Source: Leeuwenhoekiella sp. MAR_2009_132 (lineage in GTDB: Bacteria > Bacteroidota > Bacteroidia > Flavobacteriales > Flavobacteriaceae). From it: DNA of 64,000 nt. The stretch spans positions 1,374,001-1,438,000 of the forward strand of contig NZ_JHZY01000004.1 in assembly GCF_000687915.1 (NCBI RefSeq), read 5' to 3'. Position 1 is the stretch's first letter. Each line of letters starts with the position of its first letter. The notes under the pieces were generated by a model. The model was not told the DNA's origin and did not search any database. It worked only from the letters and a program-made list of their open reading frames with translations. Shown in pieces: positions 19,580 through 27,730 of the stretch. The position numbers and the translations under genes were made by a program.

Positions 19580-20797
19580 ATGAATACGCGATTTAACCTT
19601 ATTTTAGACACGAGACGCAAGCGAAAAGATAACACTTTTCCAATTATTTTCAGATTGATTCATCTCGGAAAATCTACTTCTATTGCTACAGGATATGCCG
19701 TCGAAAAACGCTATTGGGATCCTGTAAAACAAGAAATCAAAAAATCCTATCCGGACACCTTTTCTGTTGCTCGTTTAAACACGGTACTCCTTAAAGAAAA
19801 AGCCAGAGGAAATGATATTATTAATAAGCTTGCCGATCAACGAAAACTGCGATTTCTCTCCCTTAAAGAATTAAGGGATAAAATCACCACCAAAGCTGTT
19901 TACGATTCATTTTTTGATTTTGGCGATCAGGTTGTGGCCGAGTTGAAAGCGGCAGATCGTATTGGTAGTGCTAAGTGTTATAACGTTACTCTAGGGGTTC
20001 TTAGAACGTTCAATAAGGGCGCAGACCTCAAGTTTAATGAAGTTAACCTAGATTTATTAGAACGTTTCCATAAATATCATATGGCAAAAGGCAATAGCCT
20101 CAACGGGCTTTCCAACTATATGCGAAACATTCGCGCCTTATTCAACAGAGGGATCAAGGCAGGGATTATTGAACAGGAAGCTTATCCCTTTATTCATTAT
20201 CAGATTAGAACGGAACCTACAGCCAAACGGGCTTTAGACCTCCATTCCATTCGTAAAATCGTGAATCTTAAATTAGAGGAAGATGATCCGCTGTTTCATC
20301 ACCGCAACTACTTCTTGATATCCTATATGCTCTATGGGATGCCATTTATTGATTTAGCTTTTTTAAAACTTAAGGACATTCAGGATGGCAGGGTTAAGTA
20401 TAAAAGGAAGAAAACCGCCAAACAGTATAACATCAAGCTTACTGATCAGGTTATTGAACTTCTTGCTCCTTATACAAAAGATAAGGAGCTCGATGACTTT
20501 ATCTTCCCGTTCATTCATCGAGAAAGTCTGGATCATCAATATAAAGACCTGCATCGGGCACGCCGCCTCTATAATTTAGGCTTGCGTAAAATTGGAGAAA
20601 AATGCCAGATTCAACAGACACTCACGGCATACGTAGCCCGGCATAGCTTTGCTACCCAGGCTATGCTGCAAGAAGTGCCGTTACAGGCCATATCAGAGAT
20701 GCTGGGGCATACCAACTTGAATACCACTCAGGTTTATTTAAAATCGCTACCTAGTAACATTTTAGATAACTATAATGAACGGATTGTGATGATTTAG
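19580..20797 (+). CDS. Tyrosine recombinase/integrase of the element
   Basis: A 405-residue site-specific recombinase in the Bacteroidetes family: an N-terminal Arm-DNA-binding domain (FNLILDTRRKRKDNTFPIIFRL), a SAM-like core-binding domain (about 110-200) and a C-terminal catalytic domain. Visible catalytic elements are ARHSFATQAM with Arg and His near 355, and GHTNLNTTQVYLK with the nucleophile Tyr near 390. The position of the first catalytic arginine reads YGMPFIDLAFLK, with Pro where Arg is usual, as in IntDOT-like enzymes that also lack it. Its place next to attL shows it mobilises this element. Confidence 0.93.
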   Translation: MNTRFNLILDTRRKRKDNTFPIIFRLIHLGKSTSIATGYAVEKRYWDPVKQEIKKSYPDTFSVARLNTVLLKEKARGNDIINKLADQRKLRFLSLKELRDKITTKAVYDSFFDFGDQVVAELKAADRIGSAKCYNVTLGVLRTFNKGADLKFNEVNLDLLERFHKYHMAKGNSLNGLSNYMRNIRALFNRGIKAGIIEQEAYPFIHYQIRTEPTAKRALDLHSIRKIVNLKLEEDDPLFHHRNYFLISYMLYGMPFIDLAFLKLKDIQDGRVKYKRKKTAKQYNIKLTDQVIELLAPYTKDKELDDFIFPFIHRESLDHQYKDLHRARRLYNLGLRKIGEKCQIQQTLTAYVARHSFATQAMLQEVPLQAISEMLGHTNLNTTQVYLKSLPSNILDNYNERIVMI

Positions 20798-20820
20798 CAA
20801 GGATTTCGAAAAATTTAGAA

Positions 20821-22734
20821 CTATAGTAACCGAATACAAAAATTCATCAAATTAACTATATTATGTCCTACAGTTGGTAAAATCAAATTTCCCGAGAATT
20901 TTCTCAGAATACCCAAACTCAACGAGGTAATTAGGGTTATGTAGACAATCGTAATATAATCTACTTTAAATTCCATAGCTTCCGTTAGCACGACACCATG
21001 AATCATTGCGAACAGAAAGGTTACGATTATAAATCCCCAGCCAAAAAATATACCTTTCACTTGTTTCGTAGGAATAAAGGCTTTACTCAACAACCATAAA
21101 AGAATACCCCGGTAAACGATTTCATTTATATCCTCTTTTTCCAATAACACCCTGATTTCTTCCAGTGCCTTTTCAGATATAGAATGTTGTACACCGAACA
21201 CTTCCTGTAACACCAAATCGACACCTGCTCCATATGTGTTGAACTCCATGTCTTTTGCTGATCGGGCATTTACAATGTTGTTTTCTCTTTTGAATACAAA
21301 AACATTGTTGGGAAAGCAATCGGAAATAATAAAAGGAGAATGGGAAGTAAGTACCACATCTTTTAAAAGATTATTACCTCCTCCTGCCTTGATGCTGTCG
21401 GACAATACGCGGATGAATTTGCTGCGCCAATCGGGATTGAAATGCGTTTCTGGTTCATCCAGCAACATGAGCGTGCGCCTGTCTTTTAGAAGTAGACAAA
21501 TACCCATGGTGTGCAGAAACTGGTGTTCACCATCAGAAAAATCGCGCAATAGCAATTCCTTATATTTAGTAGGATTTTCCTTGATGCGTTTATCAATGAG
21601 GAAATCCAAAAAGTAAAACACTTTTTGATCGGGTCCGGGAAGTTGTAGTTTGCCGTGTGTGTACTTCCCTTTGGACTCGTACACTTCTTCCTTCGTTTCT
21701 TGCTCTACAAAGTGATTGTTAAGCTCATATAAATGTTGAAAAAAACGAAAGCAGGCAAGCGCGCTGTTGTTAAATATTTTCCGAAAGGCCTTTTTCATAG
21801 TGACATCCACATAAAAGTCGAGTAAGAGGTAGCTTTCACCTCTTACATATCCTTCCTCTTCTGTTCGATCCTCTTCATAAAAGGAGGTGGATATAACTTT
21901 TAGTTTATCAAGTATCGGTTTGATGTAGGCAAATACTGGGTAAGTAAGTTGTGTGTTTTTGTCTCCTTCAAATGCCTTTTTTAGCCGATGGTTATTGAGA
22001 TGCATACGAAAACTGCGGAGTTGTCTAATCCCCAATTCTTTATGTAGCGGTTCCAGTGTCCTGTCTTCTTCAAAAAGCATACAAGACATCAATACTGCTT
22101 GGCTCATTTCCGCATCGATGTATGTTAAACTGTGTGCAGATTCTTTCCAAGTACCGCCTTGTGAAGCCAGTTGTGCATGTTCATCCAATCGGATTAGGCG
22201 CGACTTGAGAAAGGGAATACTCAAAATTTCGTTTTCACCCGATGAATAGCCTACTACCAATTCTGGTAGAAAACCTTTGCCTTCAGCCGATTTCTCGTTG
22301 CTTTTGGCAACAATTTCCATTTCCTTTTCACCGCTTTCCTCATTTGGTCTAACGAAACGTTGCCACATTTTAGGTGATTTACCTATTTCTTTAACAATGC
22401 GGATGTGATTGTATCCGGTTTCGAGGCCACTGGCATCTTTCGGGGCAATGAGGTATTCCACCTCAAACGAATCAGGGCCGTTCGGGTGGTGTGCCGGAGT
22501 GAAAAAGTGTTTAAACCCTTCGGGCTTGTAGCGGTTGGCACACAATTCAAGGTGATAGAAGATGTTTGCCAATGCTTCCAATACATTGCTTTTGCCACTG
22601 CCGTTTAGCCCAGCAAAGCAAAAAGGCTGGAATTGCAGCAACTCTTCATTTTCGGCTTGGGCACGAAATGCGAGCTTGAACCCTGCATCAAGGCTGCGAA
22701 AATCCGTTCCTATAGTGAGGTGAAGCAGCTTCAT
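20821..22734 (-). CDS. Restriction-system-associated AAA ATPase fused to a CPBP-like membrane segment
   Basis: A 637-residue protein. Residues 1 to about 520 form an SMC/OLD-like AAA ATPase: Walker A AGLNGSGKSN (41-50), signature-like DFSDGEHQF and Walker B TLMLLDEPETHFNPD, then VVLTSHSPFIISD. This matches the AAA family encoded beside type I restriction genes. The last ~100 residues are different: NEIVYRGILLWLLSK (538-552), FAMIHG and LPTVGHNIVN in three membrane helices are motifs of CPBP/Abi intramembrane proteases, although the EE of motif 1 reads NE and the domain's N-terminal helices are missing. The start overlaps the hsdS stop by 4 bases. Confidence 0.85.
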   Translation of the reverse strand: MKLLHLTIGTDFRSLDAGFKLAFRAQAENEELLQFQPFCFAGLNGSGKSNVLEALANIFYHLELCANRYKPEGFKHFFTPAHHPNGPDSFEVEYLIAPKDASGLETGYNHIRIVKEIGKSPKMWQRFVRPNEESGEKEMEIVAKSNEKSAEGKGFLPELVVGYSSGENEILSIPFLKSRLIRLDEHAQLASQGGTWKESAHSLTYIDAEMSQAVLMSCMLFEEDRTLEPLHKELGIRQLRSFRMHLNNHRLKKAFEGDKNTQLTYPVFAYIKPILDKLKVISTSFYEEDRTEEEGYVRGESYLLLDFYVDVTMKKAFRKIFNNSALACFRFFQHLYELNNHFVEQETKEEVYESKGKYTHGKLQLPGPDQKVFYFLDFLIDKRIKENPTKYKELLLRDFSDGEHQFLHTMGICLLLKDRRTLMLLDEPETHFNPDWRSKFIRVLSDSIKAGGGNNLLKDVVLTSHSPFIISDCFPNNVFVFKRENNIVNARSAKDMEFNTYGAGVDLVLQEVFGVQHSISEKALEEIRVLLEKEDINEIVYRGILLWLLSKAFIPTKQVKGIFFGWGFIIVTFLFAMIHGVVLTEAMEFKVDYITIVYITLITSLSLGILRKFSGNLILPTVGHNIVNLMNFCIRLL

Positions 22735-24239
22735 ATGGTGGTGAGTCTGGTTTTAATGGAACCATCTTCGTTATCTGACGTTTCTTGGGTTACTAATCCT
22801 TTCTTTAGCATGTGATAAAGGGCATCCTTGGCTCGGTTGTAGGCGGCTACGGATTCAAAGTCGAATGATTTGGTGTCTTCATCTATTGTTGCTTCCTCCT
22901 CTTCTTCCGATAATGCATCTGTTTTGGCTTGGTTGAAACGATCAACGAGGGTTCGTATCAGCACTGCATCAGCTGCAATGGCTTCGAAGTTTTCTTTTTC
23001 TAAATAGCCGTCTAACTGCAAGTCAGGATCTATAGTTAGGTTACCATGAAAGGCACGTTGGAGCAAGGATTGGAAAAGTAAATTCATCTCTTCCAAGGAC
23101 TTCTCTTGAATCTGAATTTGAGCCTCTATTTTATTTGCAAAAATTGCAAATCGATCTTGCTTTTTTCTGTCAGGAAGCCACACCTGAATAGCTTTTATTT
23201 TATTTGGAGAAGTATGACGAACCTTCGCTCCGGTTGATTGAAAATGAATAATTTCTTTCATTAATTCTGATCTAAAAAGATAGAACAAAAACTGTTTGTT
23301 AAGCTTTTTGGATGTAATTTCAACTAATCCTAATCTTTGGTTATGGAGGAAGTTGATTCCCGGTACGAATAGTGGGGTTCCTAACAAACCTTTAGTTTGT
23401 TCCGTCATAACAACAAGAAGATCATCTTTTTTAAGAAGGAATCTTTCAGGAAATTCACCTTCATAAAACTTCTGTTTTTCTCCCAAATCTCTGAACCCTC
23501 CATTTTCATTAAAATTCCCAGGAGTTAACAATTTGTTTTCCCCTGAGGCCTTGAAGAACCTACTTTTGAATGCATACCCATGATGTATGTCAATATAGTC
23601 ACCTAACGGAAATGATTCGGAATCGCCATCGACCGAAGCAATTCCACTAAAATTCAATGTGAAAGTGGCATCCAATAATTCTTTGAAAGTTAGTAGAGCT
23701 CTATGGCGCTTATCAATTAGAATCTTAGCCTTATCCAGAGCGGTCACGATCTCACGCTGGGTAGTGATATTTTCAGGAGCGCTTAACATTAAGTCATCGA
23801 TATCCCGATTCTTGATGTTGAGGATATTAGCTCCTATTGCCAAATTGGCAATTTCTCTGCGGTATCGCTGGCTTTGAAAGTAGTGAGCGATGTAACCACT
23901 TAAAACGTGACTGGAAAACGGTCGGACCACTTTGCAGAAAGCCCCGAAAGAACATCTTTGCTTTCCGGTAAATCGGGCTCCTCTTCCAACAACATTGATG
24001 CTTCCACTTGAGGCAACTATTAAAATATCGCCATCTTGCAAGAATTGCTCCTCCTTAATTAATTCTTCTGGTAAGTAGATCAAGTCTTCATAAGTAATAT
24101 GAAAGCTCTCATTGACATTATTAGCTCGTAAAACAGGCACATAACCAGATTCAGGTTCGCTAAGAGCGAGCTCTTTCTTGTACGACAGTCCTCGAACCTG
24201 CTTAGTAAGGTCTCCAATGCGAAATTCATCCAAATTCAT
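22731..24239 (-). CDS. hsdS: Type I restriction-modification specificity subunit HsdS
   Basis: 502 residues with two target-recognition domains: the first about 5-180 (VPVLRANNVNESFHITYEDLIYLPEE, ILIVASSGSINVVGR), the second about 200-390 (FPLGDYIDIHHGYAFKSRFF, HNQRLGLVEI), each followed by a conserved helix (QREIVTALDKAKILIDKR and KQDRFAIFANKIEAQIQIQEKSLEEMNLLFQSLLQRAFHG). It directs methylation to a bipartite DNA target. It carries a C-terminal acidic extension of about 100 residues (EEEEEATIDED). It overlaps hsdM and the AAA gene by 4 bases each, so the three are translationally coupled. Confidence 0.94.
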   Translation of the reverse strand: MNLDEFRIGDLTKQVRGLSYKKELALSEPESGYVPVLRANNVNESFHITYEDLIYLPEELIKEEQFLQDGDILIVASSGSINVVGRGARFTGKQRCSFGAFCKVVRPFSSHVLSGYIAHYFQSQRYRREIANLAIGANILNIKNRDIDDLMLSAPENITTQREIVTALDKAKILIDKRHRALLTFKELLDATFTLNFSGIASVDGDSESFPLGDYIDIHHGYAFKSRFFKASGENKLLTPGNFNENGGFRDLGEKQKFYEGEFPERFLLKKDDLLVVMTEQTKGLLGTPLFVPGINFLHNQRLGLVEITSKKLNKQFLFYLFRSELMKEIIHFQSTGAKVRHTSPNKIKAIQVWLPDRKKQDRFAIFANKIEAQIQIQEKSLEEMNLLFQSLLQRAFHGNLTIDPDLQLDGYLEKENFEAIAADAVLIRTLVDRFNQAKTDALSEEEEEATIDEDTKSFDFESVAAYNRAKDALYHMLKKGLVTQETSDNEDGSIKTRLTTI

Positions 24240-25837
24240 CCAATCAAATCATTTAGTTCCCGCATTTCATTCAGTATATCATCTTCCAATTCTATCAATC
24301 GGGAAAGGATTTCTTTAGGAGGATCGTAGGTCTGTTCGTCATATACAAATTCCTTGTAGCGATTAAGACTCAGGTCGTATGCTTTTTCTTGTAGTTCACT
24401 TAGTGGCACATAGAAGTGGAGGCTCTTTCGGTCTTCAGGGGTAATTTTTTGATCCTTAATTTGCTCATACGTTTTTACTATTTCGGGCAATGGATTTTCT
24501 GAGAGCTTTTTGCGGTTGTCGTCTAAACTATAGCCATCACTTTTTAGCTCATAAAACCATACTTTTTCCGTGTGAAAGGTTTTCGCATCCTGTTCTACTT
24601 TGGTAAACATAAGAATAGCCGTTTTTACTCCTGTATAAGGCTTGAAAGCTCCTGCAGGTAGAGAAATAACTGCATCTAAGCGGCAATCCTTCATCAGAAT
24701 TTGCCGTACATCTTTGTGTGCTTTGCCCGAATTGAACAATACGCCCTCGGGTACAATCACAGCCGCACGGCCACCTTCTTGTAGCATATATACCATCCGT
24801 TCTAAAAAGAGCAGTTCGGATTGAACGGATTGCTTAACCCGTTTGTTTTCGTCCTTTTTATCGTACTTCGGTGGATACACGCGGTCTAAATTCTCACTTA
24901 CCCCAGGGCTGTCAATTCTACCGGTAAAGGGAGGATTGGCCATAATGTATTTGTACTGACCTTGTATAGCTACATTGGCCAACGTGCTTTTATCTATAGG
25001 ATCAAACTCCTCCTGAAGTTGTAGAGCTTCCCATGCTTCGTATTGAGAAGAAAGGGAATCGAGGTGGACGATATGTGGCTTGGTAATACCATGCATCATT
25101 AGGTTCATCACCCCAATGCGCACCATGGTACGGTCTATGTCAAAACCATAAAAGATGTCTTCCTTTAATTTTTGTTTCTGTTCCGCAGTAAATTGATTAC
25201 CATCCGTTCCTTTTTGAAGGCCATCATCATCCGATTCTTTGTGATCGGAATACTTGGTGAGAATGTATTGATAGGCTGCCACCAGGAAACCTCCGGAACC
25301 CGAAGCCAAGTCACAAATTTTTCCATCAAGATCGGGATCGAGTAAAGCCGCCATCATGTGGATGATGTGACGAGGCGTACGGAATTGTCCATTTTTACCA
25401 GCTTCTGAAGTATGCAGCAAAAGGTGTTCGTAAACATCTCCCTGAATATCATGAAAGTGCTGATTTCTTTCTATCTCTTTATCTATCTCTTGGTAAATGG
25501 CATCGATAAAACCAATGGCACTTTTTAACAAAGCCGGATTTTCTATTTCAAAATTGGCATTCGCCATCGCTTGCGCAAAAGGCTCATCTTGCTGGCCGAG
25601 GTCTGTTTTGATGTAATTGAAAACTGCGCCCATACGCTTCACAAGTTCCTTGCCTTCTATTTTGTGGTAGTTACTCCACTTATATTCCTTTGGTACGGTT
25701 TCGTGAAAGTCCTCTAATCGCTTCATGAAAAGTAAATAGGAAATTTGCTCAATGGCGGTAATAGGGTTAGAAAGTCCACCCGACCATAAACGATCCCAAA
25801 GATTTTGTACCTGACTTTTTATTTCATGATTAAGCAT
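24236..25837 (-). CDS. hsdM: Type I restriction-modification N6-adenine methyltransferase HsdM
   Basis: 533 residues. The N-terminal HsdM_N helical domain (MLNHEIKSQVQNLWDRLWSG to about 150) is followed by the N6_Mtase domain: motif I KICDLASGSGGFLVAAYQY, motif IV YIMANPPFTG (NPPF, for adenine N6 methylation) and VIVPEGVLFNSGKAHKDVR. It is the first gene of hsdM-hsdS-AAA on the minus strand. No hsdR lies anywhere in the window, although this operon type normally has one. Confidence 0.95.
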   Translation of the reverse strand: MLNHEIKSQVQNLWDRLWSGGLSNPITAIEQISYLLFMKRLEDFHETVPKEYKWSNYHKIEGKELVKRMGAVFNYIKTDLGQQDEPFAQAMANANFEIENPALLKSAIGFIDAIYQEIDKEIERNQHFHDIQGDVYEHLLLHTSEAGKNGQFRTPRHIIHMMAALLDPDLDGKICDLASGSGGFLVAAYQYILTKYSDHKESDDDGLQKGTDGNQFTAEQKQKLKEDIFYGFDIDRTMVRIGVMNLMMHGITKPHIVHLDSLSSQYEAWEALQLQEEFDPIDKSTLANVAIQGQYKYIMANPPFTGRIDSPGVSENLDRVYPPKYDKKDENKRVKQSVQSELLFLERMVYMLQEGGRAAVIVPEGVLFNSGKAHKDVRQILMKDCRLDAVISLPAGAFKPYTGVKTAILMFTKVEQDAKTFHTEKVWFYELKSDGYSLDDNRKKLSENPLPEIVKTYEQIKDQKITPEDRKSLHFYVPLSELQEKAYDLSLNRYKEFVYDEQTYDPPKEILSRLIELEDDILNEMRELNDLIG

Positions 25838-25892
25838 TATCCTATATGTTTTTGATTTTTAAATATTTGAGTATTCTCCTAAATCTATTTCT

Positions 25893-26009
25893 ATGGCAAA
25901 TACAATTAAAGCGATGCATCCACAAGAAGCATGGTTAATTCATTTAACTTTAACTATGATAATCGTGGTTTACCTATTCAAATTCGTCTTTAAACTATTG
26001 TTTTCTTAA
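25893..26009 (+). CDS. Possible 38-residue membrane protein
   Basis: An ATG frame encoding MANTIKAMHPQEAWLIHL, then one hydrophobic segment (LTMIIVVYLFKFVFKLLF), ending in TAA. It lies between divergent hsdM and the end of the XRE gene. Single-TM composition is suggestive but there is no homology I recognise and no clear ribosome-binding site. The rest of 25838-26352 holds only AT-rich sequence, a palindrome and the XRE terminator. Confidence 0.3.
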   Translation: MANTIKAMHPQEAWLIHLTLTMIIVVYLFKFVFKLLFS

Positions 26010-26227
26010 TAAATTTATTAGTTAGATATAGTAAATACTTTCGGGTTTATAAGCGTAAAATCAAGAATATTTAGAAAATTTATATTTTATTATAAGCCGC
26101 AAAATACAGTTTCAATTTAATTAATAATGGAGTACGAAAAACTTAAATGCTATATTCGAAATATTTTAATAATAAGTAAGTGTCAAATGGTTCTTCATAA
26201 GAAACTAAAAGTAAATTGATATAATCG

Positions 26228-26251
26228 ATAGCTATATATATATATAGCTAT
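26228..26251. repeat. 24-bp perfect AT-rich palindrome
   Basis: ATAGCTATATAT followed by its exact reverse complement, in the spacer downstream of the XRE gene. It may be a cruciform or a protein site, or simply AT-rich sequence. Confidence 0.6.
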
Positions 26252-26298
26252 TAGAGTATTAGTCACCATAAAAATTTCAATTTTTAAACATAAAAAAA

Positions 26299-26324
26299 AC
26301 CTCAAACTTTTTAAAGTCTGAGGT
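26299..26324 (-). terminator. Terminator after the XRE regulator
   Basis: ACCTCAAACTTT/AAAGTCTGAGGT forms a 12-bp stem with one mismatch and a 2-base loop, followed on the minus strand by T residues. It ends 29 bases past the XRE stop. Confidence 0.75.
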
Positions 26325-26352
26325 CCATTCATAAACTTTTGGTTAGTGAAGT

Positions 26353-26721
26353 TTATTTCTTCTTAAGCAACTCTTCTAAATAAGTCACTTTATCTTTTTC
26401 AGCTTGAACTAGTCGTTCATATAATTCAACTATTTTTTCAATTGGATTGAAATTATTTTGAATTGAATTATCATGAAAGTTATTAATATTGTTAAAAACA
26501 GCTTCGTCTGAGAAGTTCTTTAGTCCTTCCTTAGTCACTCCAAGTACTTTAGCAATTTCCTCCAATTTCGTTTCCTCTAAAGTTTCACTTTTTTCAATGT
26601 GTGAAACACTTTGTTGACTGATCCCTAGTTCTTGGGCAAGAGTTTCTTGTTTCATCCCGCGCAGCTCACGTATGCGGGCGATCTTTTTTCCTATATGATT
26701 GGGTTTGGTTGCTGTTGTCAT
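26353..26721 (-). CDS. XRE-family transcriptional regulator
   Basis: 122 residues. The N-terminal HTH_3 domain (IGKKIARIRELRGMKQETLAQELGISQQSVSHIEKSETLEETKLEEIAKVLGV, about 10-64) is a Cro/CI-type DNA-binding fold. A helical C-terminal part (VELYERLVQAEKDKVTYLEELL) probably dimerises as a coiled coil. It is divergent from the sigma-dCas12f operon, and the 170-bp spacer carries several inverted repeats, so it likely represses itself and that operon. Confidence 0.85.
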   Translation of the reverse strand: MTTATKPNHIGKKIARIRELRGMKQETLAQELGISQQSVSHIEKSETLEETKLEEIAKVLGVTKEGLKNFSDEAVFNNINNFHDNSIQNNFNPIEKIVELYERLVQAEKDKVTYLEELLKKK

Positions 26722-26755
26722 AACTTAAAGATATTGGTTCTTTCTCCTTGATTTA

Positions 26756-26866
26756 CTTGTTTGGTAAAATACAAGTTCATCTTGGTATTTTACAAAAGCC
26801 TTTGGTGGGCTACATTTCTTGACACTACTAATTTAAAGCAAAATTTCTGCTTGGTAAAGCCCAAGC
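26756..26866. promoter_or_regulatory. Divergent promoter region with three related operator-like sites
   Basis: Site 1 contains GTAAAATAC (26764-26772) and site 2 its exact inverse GTATTTTAC (26785-26793), together a 9-bp inverted repeat with a 12-base gap. Site 3 is GCTTGG/CCAAGC (26849-26854 with 26861-26866). Sites 1 and 3 share TTGGTAAA followed four bases later by CAAG. These fit XRE operators controlling both divergent transcripts; binding is inferred. Confidence 0.55.
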
Positions 26867-26891
26867 TTGTTTCACCTTAAAAAAAGTAGCT

Positions 26892-27728
26892 ATGCGTCCT
26901 ACTCCGATATCCTCCAAAGATAGCATTCCTGCAAGGAAGTCTTCCCGGGATGCATATTATTTTGATTTACTTCAATCGGAGTGCCCACAGGCTTTCGCTC
27001 AGATTTACAGGCAATACCAAAGGCGCATCTACTGGATGGGTAGGAGTATACTTAAAGATGTCTTTGTCGTAGAAAATATCCTTCAGGATACGTTTCTAAT
27101 ACTGTGGGAGAAAAGAGACCGGATAAAATCACCGGAGCATATGTGTGCGTTCTTACACTTTGTTATGAAAAGCGAGTGCATTTATTACTATGGCAAGCCA
27201 AGGAAGAAGTTTCAACGAAACCTAAGCAGATTAGAATTTTTTGAGAACTATCAGGAATATATGCACGGATATGATCCGGAGGAAGAAGATACGCATCTAC
27301 TGGGGCAGGAAGCAGACCAGAAAGCTTTCGATCGGATTCAAAGGGTGCTCCCCTTGCTTAGAAGTGAAAGAAAGCTTCTCATTGAACTCTGTTTAAAATA
27401 CGACTTTCAGTATAAAGCTATTGCTCAAGCGATGGGAGTCAGCATCACCAAAACCAGTATCGAAGTAAAAAGCGCCATTGCCGATATTAAAAAGATCATT
27501 ACTAAAGGGAGTACACTAGAAATTAAACCAAAACAGATGCTGGCGGTGCAGATCGGGGATATCTTGACTCAGGAACAGGAAAAGGTGTTACAGCTGCGTA
27601 CAGAAAAGCAGTATTCCTTTGCAGCCATTGCCAGAGAGCTTAACCTTTCCCAAAAGGAAGTGCATAAGGAATTTGTGGCTGCCTATAAACTGATACAGCT
27701 CAAAGACGAACAACAACAATCCGCTTAA
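26892..27728 (+). CDS. ECF-like sigma factor with duplicated region-4 HTH, paired with dCas12f
   Basis: 278 residues. Region 2 (about 33-105: FAQIYRQYQRRIYWMG, ENILQDTFLILWEKRDRI, FLHFVMKSECIYYYGK) is a clear ECF core-RNAP-binding and -10-recognition module. A first region-4-like HTH follows (about 152-203: SERKLLIELCLKYDFQYKAI), then a second one (about 224-270: EQEKVLQLRTEKQYSFAAIA), where ECF factors normally have one. There is no anti-sigma gene. The stop is 2 bases before the dCas12f start. Sigma factors paired with nuclease-dead Cas12f are known from Flavobacteriia, where the RNA-guided protein replaces -35 recognition; I infer the same here. Confidence 0.88.
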   Translation: MRPTPISSKDSIPARKSSRDAYYFDLLQSECPQAFAQIYRQYQRRIYWMGRSILKDVFVVENILQDTFLILWEKRDRIKSPEHMCAFLHFVMKSECIYYYGKPRKKFQRNLSRLEFFENYQEYMHGYDPEEEDTHLLGQEADQKAFDRIQRVLPLLRSERKLLIELCLKYDFQYKAIAQAMGVSITKTSIEVKSAIADIKKIITKGSTLEIKPKQMLAVQIGDILTQEQEKVLQLRTEKQYSFAAIARELNLSQKEVHKEFVAAYKLIQLKDEQQQSA

Positions 27729-27730
27729 TT

